Shown: piece by piece, positions 19,017 through 28,138 of the stretch
Position numbering within the stretch: position 1 is the stretch's first letter
How the letters are laid out: the number at the start of each line of letters is the position of its first letter
From: AEGEAN-183 sp045563675
GTDB taxonomy: Bacteria > Pseudomonadota > Gammaproteobacteria > Magnimaribacterales > Magnimaribacteraceae
DNA length: 64,000 bases
Direction of reading: 5' to 3'
Assembly: GCA_045563675.1 (NCBI GenBank)
Contig: JBJLIX010000002.1
Location: 1-64,000 of the forward strand
Program-made: the position numbers and the translations under genes
The notes under the pieces: model-generated
The model's input: only the letters and a program-made list of their open reading frames with translations
Databases searched by the model: none
Told to the model about the DNA's origin: nothing

Positions 19017-19973
19017 ATGGATAGTTTTGAAAATAAGATTGCTGTAGTCACGGGCGGCGGTACGGGTATGGGGAGAGAGTTAGTTATTCAATTAGCAAAA
19101 CAAGATTGTCATGTGGCAATGTGCGATGTTTTAGAAGAAAACATGCAAGAGACTTTTGATCTTGCTTCGAATCAATCTTCTGATGTTTTGTTAACAAAAC
19201 ATATATGCGATGTCTCAAAAAAAGAAGAAGTCTTCCGATTCAAAGATGAAGTTTTAAAACAACAAGATACAGATTCAATTAATTTATTATTTAATAATGC
19301 AGGAATTGGGGGGGGTGCTAGTTTTATTTTAGGAGATGAATCTGAGTGGGAAAGAACTTTTGCAGTATGTTGGTATGGAGTCTATTTTTGTTGTAGAGCT
19401 TTTATACCTCATTTAGTTAATAGCGAAGAAGGTCATGTAATTAATACTAGTAGCGTTAATGGATTCTGGGCATCCTTAGGCGGCATGCCACACACTTCAT
19501 ATTCTGCTGCAAAATTTGCTGTAAAAGGTTTTACTGAATCATTGCTGGATGATTTCAAAATGAATGCACCACATTTAGGTGCTTCAGTTGTTATGCCAGG
19601 TCATATAGGTACTTCTATTGCTAAGAATACTAGAAAAATTTTAGGTCAAGTTGATCCTTTGGAGTTACCAGATGAGGAAGCTCAAGCAGCTAAAGAATTT
19701 TGGCAATCTTTGGGATTACCTGTAGATAATTATTCTTTAGATCAAATAAGACAAATGATTAAAGAAAGAGGAGAGGATTTTGAAAAAAATGCTCCGATGT
19801 CAGCATCCCAAGCTGCTGAAGTAATATTAAACGGGGTAAAAGAGAAACAATGGAGAATTTTAGTGGGTGATGATGCAAAAATTATAGACAAGATGGTTAG
19901 AGAGGATCCTGAAAAGGCTTATAGCGAAGAATTTTTGCATCCTTTTAGAGATCCAAGCAATAGAGAGGGGTAA
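19017..19973 (+). CDS. SDR-family oxidoreductase, first of a tandem pair
   Basis: This 318-residue short-chain dehydrogenase has TGGGTGMG at residues 12-19, NNAG at 93-96, active-site Ser146 and the Tyr162/Lys166 pair. It is longer than a classical SDR because of a C-terminal extension of about 60 residues containing a helical segment and the ILNGVKEKQWRILVGDDAK stretch. This extended type resembles SDRs annotated near lipid and sterol catabolism genes. The next gene encodes a related protein five bases downstream. The substrate is unknown. Confidence 0.92.
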   Translation: MDSFENKIAVVTGGGTGMGRELVIQLAKQDCHVAMCDVLEENMQETFDLASNQSSDVLLTKHICDVSKKEEVFRFKDEVLKQQDTDSINLLFNNAGIGGGASFILGDESEWERTFAVCWYGVYFCCRAFIPHLVNSEEGHVINTSSVNGFWASLGGMPHTSYSAAKFAVKGFTESLLDDFKMNAPHLGASVVMPGHIGTSIAKNTRKILGQVDPLELPDEEAQAAKEFWQSLGLPVDNYSLDQIRQMIKERGEDFEKNAPMSASQAAEVILNGVKEKQWRILVGDDAKIIDKMVREDPEKAYSEEFLHPFRDPSNREG

Positions 19974-19978
19974 GATTT

Positions 19979-20887
19979 ATGAAAACTTTTAGAGATAAGG
20001 TAGCAGTAATAACGGGAGCTGGTTCTGGTATGGGTCGCTACTTAGCAATTTTATTAGCTAAGGATGGGGCAGATGTTGTAGTTTGTGATGTCAATCAAGA
20101 AACTTTAAATGAAACAGTTGAGATGCTTCGTAAATACAATGTTTCTGTTTCTTCACATTTGTTAGATGTAGCGGATAAAGAGGCAATTGAAGCCTTACCC
20201 CAAAAAGTTGTAGAACAGCATGGGAAGGTTGACCTTGTTTTTAATAATGCAGGAGTATCAACAGGCAAACATTTTAAAGACATGGAAGAAGAAAATTGGG
20301 ACTGGGTTATGGGTATAAATTTCCATGGCGTAATAAACAGCACCCGAGCATTTATTCCTCACTTAAAAGATAGACCAGAAGCAGCTATTATTAATACCTC
20401 CTCAATTTTTGGGATGGTAGCTGTCCCTGGTCAAACTGTTTATCATGCAACCAAATTTGCTGTTAGGGGTTTTACAGAAAGTTTGGCTTTAGAAATGGCT
20501 GAAACTAATGAGAGCCTTCAGGTTCATTGTGTACATCCTGGACATGTAGGCACTAATATTGTGGCAAATTCAAGAATGGATGAGGAGAGTTATCAAGAAT
20601 CTATACAACAAGAAAAAAATTCAAGTATATTTACAAGAAATCGTCCTGCAAATATTCAAGAGATGGCGGATTCTTTCAAGGAAGGTGGAATGCACCCAAG
20701 CAAAGCTGCTCAAATAATATTAAATGGTGTAAAAAAGAATAAAAGGAGAATATTCATAGGCTTAGATTCTAAACTTTTAGAATTGTCCCAAAGAGTTTTC
20801 CCTAATAAGTATCATAGGCTTTGGCCTTTTTTTATGATTCCTTTAATGATTTTCAGAGACAAGAAACCAATCAAATCACTTGATTAA
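19979..20887 (+). CDS. SDR-family oxidoreductase, second of a tandem pair
   Basis: This 302-residue paralogue of the preceding SDR has TGAGSGMG at residues 12-19, NNAG at 89-92, and the active-site Tyr155 and Lys159. It shares the C-terminal extension with an ILNGVKKNKRRIFIGLDSK stretch, which supports duplication of one ancestral gene. A GAGGGG-like ribosome binding site precedes the ATG. It ends with a basic, hydrophobic tail (LWPFFMIPLMIF) that may associate with the membrane. Its 3' end overlaps the convergent DUF6285 gene by 12 bases. Confidence 0.92.
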   Translation: MKTFRDKVAVITGAGSGMGRYLAILLAKDGADVVVCDVNQETLNETVEMLRKYNVSVSSHLLDVADKEAIEALPQKVVEQHGKVDLVFNNAGVSTGKHFKDMEEENWDWVMGINFHGVINSTRAFIPHLKDRPEAAIINTSSIFGMVAVPGQTVYHATKFAVRGFTESLALEMAETNESLQVHCVHPGHVGTNIVANSRMDEESYQESIQQEKNSSIFTRNRPANIQEMADSFKEGGMHPSKAAQIILNGVKKNKRRIFIGLDSKLLELSQRVFPNKYHRLWPFFMIPLMIFRDKKPIKSLD

Positions 20888-21244
20888 CTTCTTGTAAGTC
20901 GAATACTCAGGGTTATCCACAGAAATCTTCTTTTTTGTAATTTCAATCAATGCTTCTTGAAGTTCAACATTATCAAGTTTTATATGATCCTTTTCTATTT
21001 GCTTAGCTAATTGCTTAATATTTGCCTCATCAGAATCCTTCAATAAATTCAATAAAATGGTTTGTGTTTCTTTTTTAAGGACCTCCTCATTCGTTAGCTC
21101 TCTTTTAACAATATTTAAAACATTTATTGCTATTTGTGTTTTAAAAGCCAGGTGATTTGGCAAATGGTTTTTTATATCTTTTTCTAAGAATTCTGAAACT
21201 ACTTCCAGTAATTCTTCGCTTGTCGGTCTATCAAAAATCATCAT
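20876..21244 (-). CDS. DUF6285-type small protein next to a phosphotransferase
   Basis: This 122-residue, mostly helical protein begins with the DRPTSEELLEVVSEFL pattern that I associate with DUF6285. In other bacteria that family sits directly after an aminoglycoside-phosphotransferase-like gene, exactly as here, where the two reading frames overlap by four bases. The function is unknown; the arrangement suggests a partner or accessory subunit of the kinase-like protein. It is last in a minus-strand operon with the phosphotransferase and the ketoacyl synthase. Confidence 0.75.
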   Translation of the reverse strand: MMIFDRPTSEELLEVVSEFLEKDIKNHLPNHLAFKTQIAINVLNIVKRELTNEEVLKKETQTILLNLLKDSDEANIKQLAKQIEKDHIKLDNVELQEALIEITKKKISVDNPEYSTYKKLIK

Positions 21245-22224
21245 TTTCCTCCCAAAAATAATAAATCCACTAAATCAATTTCAGTCTCAGACACCCTTCT
21301 TCCTATAGCTGCCTTTTCCAGTGAATTTACGTCTCCATTTAGATGAGCGTAAACTTGAATGAGACAAATCACTCCCCATCTTAGAGTACCTAGAATTTGC
21401 CATATTCTCACTTCATCTTTAGCAATCTTTTCTTTACTAATTGAACTGTAACCTTGAAGAAATTCATCTAAATCTCCAAAGCCTCCTACCACTTTTTCAG
21501 ATTGACCAAATCTCCACGAATTAATGCACATCCAGCCAATGTCTAACATAGGATTTCCTATGCTTACCATTTCCCAGTCTATTACTGCAGCTAGACCAGA
21601 CTCATCAATCATTAAATTTCCCAATCTAAAATCTCCATGGACTAAAGCATCCTTTCTTTTAGTAAAATCTTGTCGGTTTAACCACTTAAAGGCATACTCA
21701 AAGACGGGCAAGGGCTGTTTAAAAGATTTATAAGTTAAGTAGAGCCTTTCAAGTTCTTCTTCAATAGGTTTTTTTGGTACTTTAGAAAATTCTTTGAGAT
21801 CTACTGAATGGATTTTTGCTAAAGCTTCACCGCATTGAAAGGATAATTTTTCTCTAGCTAGGCTGAATTTATCATCTCTGAGAATTTTTCTAGCTATAGA
21901 TTCTCCAGGAATGAGATTCATAAGGTAAGCATCCCCTAAGTCTTTATCGTCAAAAGATATGGCAACTATTTCAGGAACAGGAGCCCCAAAAGATTTTACT
22001 TTTCTTTGTATTTCTGCTTCTTCTGACTTCAGAACAGCTAAAGGAGATTTTTTACCTGAACCTCTTCTAAGTATTAAATGCTCAGAATTTTTTTCATTAG
22101 AAAATTGGAATTTCCATGTTTCAGCCGAAGCTCCTCCTGTTAAGGGGGTAAGTCCTGAAACTTTACCTTTTTTGCCATTTTTAAGAAGGAACTCTTCTAT
22201 ATTTATTTGAAGTTCTTTTGACAT
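21241..22224 (-). CDS. Phosphotransferase family protein (APH/ACAD10-like kinase fold)
   Basis: This 327-residue protein has the aminoglycoside phosphotransferase/choline kinase fold. The catalytic loop is HGDFRLGNLM (His196-Gly-Asp198) and the metal-binding motif is DWEMVSIG (Asp216). Proteins of this branch, including the kinase domain of mitochondrial ACAD10/11, phosphorylate 4-hydroxyacyl-CoA or related lipids rather than antibiotics, and they commonly sit with acyl-CoA ligases and dehydrogenases. The neighbours here (ketoacyl synthase, acyl-CoA ligase across the divergent promoter, BVMO) support a lipid role. There is no reason to call it a resistance gene. Confidence 0.9.
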   Translation of the reverse strand: MSKELQINIEEFLLKNGKKGKVSGLTPLTGGASAETWKFQFSNEKNSEHLILRRGSGKKSPLAVLKSEEAEIQRKVKSFGAPVPEIVAISFDDKDLGDAYLMNLIPGESIARKILRDDKFSLAREKLSFQCGEALAKIHSVDLKEFSKVPKKPIEEELERLYLTYKSFKQPLPVFEYAFKWLNRQDFTKRKDALVHGDFRLGNLMIDESGLAAVIDWEMVSIGNPMLDIGWMCINSWRFGQSEKVVGGFGDLDEFLQGYSSISKEKIAKDEVRIWQILGTLRWGVICLIQVYAHLNGDVNSLEKAAIGRRVSETEIDLVDLLFLGGK

Positions 22225-22229
22225 AAAGT

Positions 22230-23966
22230 TTAGCTAGAGAGGTCTATATCTTTCTCATATCCTTGCAATTTTATCTTATCTTTTGAGATCTCTAGATCTC
22301 CTATGCCTTGTAATACTTGATGATTGAATTTATAAATTGTCTTGTAATTTCCCCTCGAGGCATTTTCATTATATTCTTGACAAGATTCTCTAGTTTTCTC
22401 TAATTTTTTTTCATAATTCATAAAGTCTTTCTTTGAAATTTTCTTTTCTATTTCTGATCGAGTTAATTCAGGTCCCAGAATAAATGCTGAAGCATTATTA
22501 CCACCAAATCCTTTAGCATTTAAAAACGCAGCTTTAAAAAATTCAGGGTCTTCTTTTTTATCCTTTATAAGGATATCAAGATTTTCTTGATGAACGTCTT
22601 CAGCGGTTTTTTGTATTGAATGAATACGAGGCACAATGCCTTTATTCCAAGTACCTAAGGCACTGATTAGTTGGTCTCCTGCAGCAACTGCCATACTATG
22701 ACCTAAAAAAGATTTTAATCCTGATATAGGCCATTCTTTAATACCAAAAGCTTCAGCAACTGTATTTAGAATATGAGATTCAGAGGTTCTATTGGCTGGT
22801 GTTCCCGTTCCATGTGCATGTACAAAAGTTTGTTCTCTCAAAGCTGCTTCTTCTAGAGTTTTATAAGCAGAAGATACACATTTAGCTAAAGTAATGTAAT
22901 TACCTATTCCTGGTCCGCTAATGGAGCTTTTAAATCCATCAGCATGCGAAGCCACGGTAGGGACAGATGCATATATTTCAGCACCTATTTCTAAAGCTAG
23001 ATGCTCATCCATTAGTATGACAAATTGAGCTGACTCTCCTAAAACCATTCCAATGTTATCTCCAAATGGCCTACAAGCTTTTCTTTGATTAGGTTCTTTC
23101 TCTTCCTCTTTTAATTGCGATTGAAGGGCAATCATAGCCTTGTCATCTGAAAGGGCGCTGACAGCATAGAATCCATCATATATTTCAGGGGTAATGGGGG
23201 CTTCAGCACTACCAACAACAACAACTCTTGCACTTCCATTTTCAATAATTTCTTTTCCAAGTTGTAAATTGAACAAAAAGGTAGCACAGGCCCCAACAGA
23301 ATGACCTGTCCTTCCTACATTGCCTAAAATATATGCATTTATAAAATCTGCTGACATACCTATTAGACCAAAAGCAAGGTTTTTAGAGCTTGATCTAGAT
23401 CCCTTTATCCTTGACTGCATCATGCCACCGAATCCAAAGCTATCTAGATTTCCCATAGCTGAACCACTAAATACAGCTATTTGATCAGGAGCCACTCTTC
23501 TTTCTATCTCAGACCAATTAACTCCAAGTTGACCCAAAGCATCACTCATGCCAAAAATAGTCATTTGCAACGCTTTTGCATGCTGTCTTGAAGAGTAAAA
23601 ACTTCCAGGGTCAAAACCTTCAGGTAATTGACCTCCTGCGCTTGCTTTTATTTGATCAAGGATTATTCCTTCTGGATCATAGAGTTCTCTATTTAATTTC
23701 CTAACCATAGTATTAGATCTAATTTTCTTAGAGTTTTTTAATAAATAATCATTTAAATCAATTTTTTCAGCAGTACTTGTTACCCATGTTTTTTCTGAAT
23801 TTTGAATTAAGCCCTGCATGACAGCCAAATCTTTTAGAACTTCTTTTTGATCTTCTATATTCAGCGAATTAAAGACAGTATTTTGATAGCCAACATGATT
23901 GGAGCTTCTACCTGAAGCGTTTACACCTCCAAAAGAAGTAATTACAGCTAGTGGTTTTTTTGTCAT
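22230..23966 (-). CDS. Beta-ketoacyl synthase, unusually long
   Basis: This 578-residue thiolase-fold condensing enzyme has a full Cys-His-His active site: Cys227 in SVGACATFLF, His385 in HAHGTGTP and His423 in SxKSFLGHSMAVAAG, with the supporting Lys418. FabB and FabF are about 410 residues; here there is an extra N-terminal region of roughly 150 residues before the core and a C-terminal tail rich in Lys and Glu. It should join acyl groups to a malonyl unit on a carrier protein, but no acyl carrier protein gene is adjacent. It heads a minus-strand operon with a phosphotransferase and a DUF6285 protein, so a specialised lipid rather than bulk fatty acid synthesis is my inference. Confidence 0.9.
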   Translation of the reverse strand: MTKKPLAVITSFGGVNASGRSSNHVGYQNTVFNSLNIEDQKEVLKDLAVMQGLIQNSEKTWVTSTAEKIDLNDYLLKNSKKIRSNTMVRKLNRELYDPEGIILDQIKASAGGQLPEGFDPGSFYSSRQHAKALQMTIFGMSDALGQLGVNWSEIERRVAPDQIAVFSGSAMGNLDSFGFGGMMQSRIKGSRSSSKNLAFGLIGMSADFINAYILGNVGRTGHSVGACATFLFNLQLGKEIIENGSARVVVVGSAEAPITPEIYDGFYAVSALSDDKAMIALQSQLKEEEKEPNQRKACRPFGDNIGMVLGESAQFVILMDEHLALEIGAEIYASVPTVASHADGFKSSISGPGIGNYITLAKCVSSAYKTLEEAALREQTFVHAHGTGTPANRTSESHILNTVAEAFGIKEWPISGLKSFLGHSMAVAAGDQLISALGTWNKGIVPRIHSIQKTAEDVHQENLDILIKDKKEDPEFFKAAFLNAKGFGGNNASAFILGPELTRSEIEKKISKKDFMNYEKKLEKTRESCQEYNENASRGNYKTIYKFNHQVLQGIGDLEISKDKIKLQGYEKDIDLSS

Positions 23967-24054
23967 TTCTTATATTACAACTATTTCTTAACGCTCTATT
24001 GTATGGCAATATCTACAAATATTAATTCAAAAAAATTTTTTATAAGGACGAAAT

Positions 24055-25593
24055 ATGCATCCAGGAGTAAATGGAAAAAAATTTCCAGATAAACCAGCCA
24101 TAGTAATGTTGTCCAGTGGGAAAACTGTAACTCACGGAGAACTTAATGACCTTTCCAATCAAGGAGCTCAATTATTTAGATCTTTAGGATTAAAACCAGG
24201 AGATTCAATTGCCTTTATGTTGGAAAACCATCATTTATTTTTCCCTATAGCATTTGCGGCATGGAGAAGTGGTTTAAGGTATACCGCCATCAGTTGGAGG
24301 TTACAGCCAGATGAAGTGGAGTACATTGTTAAAGATTGTGGAGCAAAAGTATTCATCACTTCTAAATTTTTAGAGGAAACTGCAAATAACTTAGAAGATG
24401 CTTTATCTGACGTTAAAAAATTTATGTTAGATGGCTCATCTGGAGAATATGACTCGTATGAAGATAATATAGCTTCTATGCCTGCAGAGCCTGTAGAAGA
24501 TGAATGCCAGGGTGGGTCGATGCTTTATTCTTCAGGTACAACTGGAAGACCAAAGGGAATCTATAGAGAATTACAGTTAAGCCCTTTACCTTATACGCAA
24601 GAAGAAGATGATCTTGGTTTGGGAAGAGTTGTAGAAGGTATTTATCAAGGAGATGAAAACACAGTCTACCTATCTCCAGCTCCGCTTTATCATTCAGCTC
24701 CCATGGGCTTCAATACAGGTTTTTTATCTTTAGGTGGTACTTCAATAGTCATGGAAAAGTTTGATCCCGAAGCGGCTCTGAAAGCAATACAAGATTATAA
24801 AGTTACTCACTCTCAGTGGGTACCAACTATGTTTGTAAGGTTTCTTAAAATGGAAGAATCAATTAGAGAAGCATATGATTTATCATCTCATAAGATAGCC
24901 ATTCACGCAGCCGCCCCTTGTCCTGTTGAAGTAAAAGAAAAGATGATCAAATGGTGGGGTCCAATATTGTTTGAATATTATGCTGGAACCGAATTTAACG
25001 GCATGACTATTGTTAACTCAGAAGAATGGATGGAACATAAAGGGACAGTAGGAAGGCCATTATTTGGAGAATTACATATACTCGATGATGATGGTACAGA
25101 GCTTCCATCAGGGGAAGCAGGAGGAATTTATTTTGGAGGAGAGACAGCCACTTCTTTTAAATATCACAATGATAAAGAAAAAACTCAGGATGCCATCTCA
25201 GAACAGGGGTATAGCACCTTAGGGGATATTGGTTATGTTGATGAAGAAGGCTACCTCTACTTAACAGATAGAAAAGCTTTCATGATTATCTCAGGTGGAG
25301 TAAATATTTATCCTAAAGAAACAGAAGATTCTCTAATAATGCATCCCAAGGTTGCTGATGTAGCAGTTTTTGGAGTTCCTCACCCGGAAATGGGAGAAGA
25401 GGTTAAGGCAGTAGTGCAACCGATAGAATTTTCTGAAGCTGGAGAGGAGCTAGAACAAGAATTAATAGCTTTCTGTAAGGAAAAAATTTCTCATGTTAAA
25501 TGCCCAAAAAGCGTAGATTTTGAAAAAGAACTTCCAAGACATCCAACTGGGAAGTTATATAAAAGACTTTTGAAAGATCGTTATTGGAAGTAA
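24055..25593 (+). CDS. Acyl-CoA ligase (AMP-dependent synthetase)
   Basis: This 512-residue adenylate-forming enzyme activates a carboxylic acid to its acyl-CoA. The P-loop motif YSSGTTGRPKG is at residues 158-168, the YAGTEFNG motif lies mid-protein, the hinge TDRKAFMIISGGVNIYP precedes the C-terminal domain, and the acyl-transfer lysine lies in PRHPTGKLYKR near the end. A good AAGGA ribosome binding site precedes the ATG. It is divergent from the ketoacyl synthase operon, with about 90 bases in between. It resembles FadD3/crotonobetaine-ligase-like enzymes acting on medium or unusual acids, but the substrate is not clear. Confidence 0.93.
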   Translation: MHPGVNGKKFPDKPAIVMLSSGKTVTHGELNDLSNQGAQLFRSLGLKPGDSIAFMLENHHLFFPIAFAAWRSGLRYTAISWRLQPDEVEYIVKDCGAKVFITSKFLEETANNLEDALSDVKKFMLDGSSGEYDSYEDNIASMPAEPVEDECQGGSMLYSSGTTGRPKGIYRELQLSPLPYTQEEDDLGLGRVVEGIYQGDENTVYLSPAPLYHSAPMGFNTGFLSLGGTSIVMEKFDPEAALKAIQDYKVTHSQWVPTMFVRFLKMEESIREAYDLSSHKIAIHAAAPCPVEVKEKMIKWWGPILFEYYAGTEFNGMTIVNSEEWMEHKGTVGRPLFGELHILDDDGTELPSGEAGGIYFGGETATSFKYHNDKEKTQDAISEQGYSTLGDIGYVDEEGYLYLTDRKAFMIISGGVNIYPKETEDSLIMHPKVADVAVFGVPHPEMGEEVKAVVQPIEFSEAGEELEQELIAFCKEKISHVKCPKSVDFEKELPRHPTGKLYKRLLKDRYWK

Positions 25594-25601
25594 CTTAATT
25601 A

Positions 25602-27071
25602 TTATTGACTAGCACTCTTAAATTCGAGATCTTCATTTTTGATGGGTCGCCATCTAACTTGAGCAATGTCTAAAAGAAAGCTTTGATTTCCTTGCCAAGG
25701 CGGCTTAGATCCTTGTTTAGGCATTTTATCAATTGATCTTTTTACATATCCAGAAGCCAGGTTAAGCATAGTGTCCTCTACTTCAACTCCTTTTGCAGGT
25801 ACTGGTATACATGAATCATAGCCATGTTTATCCATATAATTTAAAAGCCTGCAAACAAACTCTGAACTTAAATCTGCCCCTAATGTGTAGCTGGATCTTG
25901 CATATCCGAAACTTACAGCAAGATTAGGTATGTCACTAAACATCTTGCCTTTAAACGTTAATTTCTTAGATATATCTACGTCTGAGTTATCTACCTTTAC
26001 GTCTACTCCGTTAAGAAATTGTAAATTCAAACCAGTTGCTTTAATAATTATGTCAGCTGAAAGTTCTTTTCCTGATTTAAGCTTAATACCAGAATTTGTA
26101 AACTCTTCAATATGATCTGTAACTACGGATGCCTTTCCAGTCTTCATCGCTTCAAAAAAATCTGCATTGGGTACAAAACAAAGTCTTTCGTCCCAGGGTT
26201 TATATCTCGGAGTAAAGTGTTTCTCAATATCAAAATCTTCTCCAAGTTGATCTCTAACTCCGTTTATCAACATGTCTTTAACTTTGTCAGGATTTTTGAT
26301 ACACCTGTTGTAAAAGAAACTACCTAACAAGATGTTTTTCCATCGGGTCAGGAAGAAAGCTGTTTTTTGAGGAAGAATTTTCTTTAAGAAATTTCCGATA
26401 ATATCTATGTCAGGTGCAGACATGAAATAAGTTGGTGACCTTTGCAGCATAGTTATATGCTCTACCTTATCTGCCATTGCTGGAACTATTGTTACTGCTG
26501 TTGCTCCACTTCCTATAATTACAACTTTTTTGTTTTCATAATTTAGATCTTCAGGCCATTTTTGTGGATGGATTATCGGTCCCTCAAACTCATCTTCATT
26601 TTTAAAGTCTGGGTTAAAACCACCTTCATAGCTATAGTAGCCTCCACACATCATAAGAAAGTTACAAGTATATTTATCTGTAATTCCTGATTGCAGGTTT
26701 TCCACTTCTATAGTCCATTTTGATTTAGAAGATGACCAGCTAGAAGTTACAACTTTATGTTGATATTTAATTTTCTCTTCAAGATTATTTTCTGAGATTG
26801 TTTCTTTTAAATAATCAAGAATAGAGGAACCATCTGCTATAAACTTATCATCAAGCCAAGGTTTAAACCGGTAGCCCATGGTGTGCATATCAGAGTCGGA
26901 TCTAACACCAGGGTACCTAAATAAATCCCAAGTTCCTCCAAAACTCTCTCTCCCTTCAAAAATAACAAAAGATTTACCAGGACATTTTTCTTGCAAATGG
27001 TATCCTGCACCAATCCCAGAAATCCCGGCACCAACTACTATTACATCGTAATTAAATAAATTGTCTTCCAT
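25602..27071 (-). CDS. Flavin-dependent Baeyer-Villiger-type monooxygenase
   Basis: This 489-residue flavoprotein has the FAD motif GAGISG at residues 14-19, GGTWDLFRYPGVRSD in the usual place, the second Rossmann motif GSGATA near 187-192, and a perfect Baeyer-Villiger fingerprint FxGxxxHxxxWP: Phe162, Gly164, His168, Trp172, Pro173. Such enzymes insert an oxygen atom next to a ketone, using NADPH and O2, to give an ester or lactone. Substrates in related bacteria include alicyclic ketones, sterols and long-chain ketones. It is convergent with the acyl-CoA ligase, which could activate acids released after ester cleavage; that connection is inference. Confidence 0.92.
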   Translation of the reverse strand: MEDNLFNYDVIVVGAGISGIGAGYHLQEKCPGKSFVIFEGRESFGGTWDLFRYPGVRSDSDMHTMGYRFKPWLDDKFIADGSSILDYLKETISENNLEEKIKYQHKVVTSSWSSSKSKWTIEVENLQSGITDKYTCNFLMMCGGYYSYEGGFNPDFKNEDEFEGPIIHPQKWPEDLNYENKKVVIIGSGATAVTIVPAMADKVEHITMLQRSPTYFMSAPDIDIIGNFLKKILPQKTAFFLTRWKNILLGSFFYNRCIKNPDKVKDMLINGVRDQLGEDFDIEKHFTPRYKPWDERLCFVPNADFFEAMKTGKASVVTDHIEEFTNSGIKLKSGKELSADIIIKATGLNLQFLNGVDVKVDNSDVDISKKLTFKGKMFSDIPNLAVSFGYARSSYTLGADLSSEFVCRLLNYMDKHGYDSCIPVPAKGVEVEDTMLNLASGYVKRSIDKMPKQGSKPPWQGNQSFLLDIAQVRWRPIKNEDLEFKSASQ

Positions 27072-27105
27072 AATTTAGCTACATTACTAAAAAAAATCAT
27101 TGCCG

Positions 27106-27948
27106 TCATTTTTGACTACTTTTCTCGCAAGCCTCTACTGTCTGCTTTAATAAAGTGTTTATTGTCATCGGGCCAACTCCACCGGGTACCGGGGTATAGG
27201 CGAAGCACCAACCATCAGCTTTCTCTAAATCTATATCACCACATTTTTCTGGGTGATAGCCTGCATCAATAACTACGGAATTTTTTTTAATCCATTCAGA
27301 CTTTATAAATTTAGGAATTCCTACAGCCCCAATCAAGATATCGGCATTTTTAATGTGTTCTGAAAGCCCTTTAGTTTTTGAATGACAGATAGTGACTGTA
27401 GCATTTTCATTCAGCAACATCATTGCCATCGGCTTTCCTAAAATAGGACTTCTTCCAACAACCACAGCATGCTTTCCAGAGACTTCTATATCGTAATGAT
27501 CTAGAAGCTCCATTATTCCAGCTGGAGTACAAGATCCATAAGCATCTTCTCCCATGGACATATTTCCAAACCCTAAGCAAGTTACTCCATCTACATCTTT
27601 ATTAAGAGCTATTGCATCAAAGCACTCTCTTTCGTTTATTTGTTCAGGAACTGGATGTTGTAAAAGGATCCCATGGACGTCTGGGTTTTTATTTAATTTA
27701 TCTATTTCTGTAAGCAATTCTGATGTAGATATATCTGAAGCTAATTCTACTTTCAAAGAGTCCATTCCTATTCTTTCACAAGCATTTGCCTTCATTCTGA
27801 CGTAGGTAGCTGAAGCAGGATCTTCCCCTACTAATATTGTTGCTAAGATAGGAATAGTACCTGTTTTGTCTTTTATTTCTGTAACTCTCTTTGCTAAATT
27901 ATTCTCATTAGATTGAGAGAGAGACTTACCATCTAGTAATGTTGTCAT
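27106..27948 (-). CDS. folD: Methylenetetrahydrofolate dehydrogenase / cyclohydrolase
   Basis: FolD interconverts 5,10-methylene-, methenyl- and 10-formyl-tetrahydrofolate in the cytosol. The protein is 280 residues, standard for the family. Visible hallmarks are the Lys-containing YVRMKANACE motif near residue 50, the VGRSPILGKPMA nucleotide motif and the C-terminal PVPGGVGPMTI motif. The gene sits at the start of the conserved folD-tRNA-tig-clpPX-lon block. It also supplies the step joining the MetF-like reductase and formate-THF ligase found near the end of the window. Confidence 0.97.
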   Translation of the reverse strand: MTTLLDGKSLSQSNENNLAKRVTEIKDKTGTIPILATILVGEDPASATYVRMKANACERIGMDSLKVELASDISTSELLTEIDKLNKNPDVHGILLQHPVPEQINERECFDAIALNKDVDGVTCLGFGNMSMGEDAYGSCTPAGIMELLDHYDIEVSGKHAVVVGRSPILGKPMAMMLLNENATVTICHSKTKGLSEHIKNADILIGAVGIPKFIKSEWIKKNSVVIDAGYHPEKCGDIDLEKADGWCFAYTPVPGGVGPMTINTLLKQTVEACEKSSQK

Positions 27949-28013
27949 AATGGATTGAGTTTATTTGATGATTTTCTCATCTTTTTTGATAGCTACAAAG
28001 TTAATCTTTTTAT

Positions 28014-28042
28014 TTGACGACTATGAAAAGGAAACTTAACAT
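28014..28042 (+). promoter_or_regulatory. Promoter for tRNA-Pro and the following oxidase gene
   Basis: A sigma-70-like promoter is readable: -35 TTGACG at 28014-28019, a 17-base spacer, and -10 TAACAT at 28037-28042. Transcription would begin around 28049, a few bases before the mature tRNA. The next gene starts 10 bases after the tRNA, so it is probably expressed from this promoter too. Confidence 0.65.
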
Positions 28043-28052
28043 GCATCGCCTT

Positions 28053-28129
28053 CGGGGCATAGCGCAGCCTGGTAGCGCACCTGCTTTGGGAGCAGGTGGT
28101 CGCAGGTTCAAATCCTGCTGCCCCGACCA
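28053..28129 (+). tRNA. tRNA-Pro (anticodon TGG)
   Basis: A 77-base cloverleaf with acceptor CGGGGCA pairing TGCCCCG, a D arm, an anticodon stem CCTGC/GCAGG enclosing a loop with TGG, a T arm GCAGG-TTCAAAT-CCTGC and an encoded CCA end. The 5' neighbour is folD (opposite strand). The coding gene at 28139 begins 10 bases after the tRNA, so RNase processing must release the tRNA from a shared transcript. Confidence 0.97.
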
Positions 28130-28138
28130 GACCTTTTA

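Noticed and set aside
21241..22224. Aminoglycoside resistance gene
   Set aside because: The kinase fold and HGD/DWE motifs are shared with ACAD10-like enzymes, and the neighbourhood is lipid metabolism.
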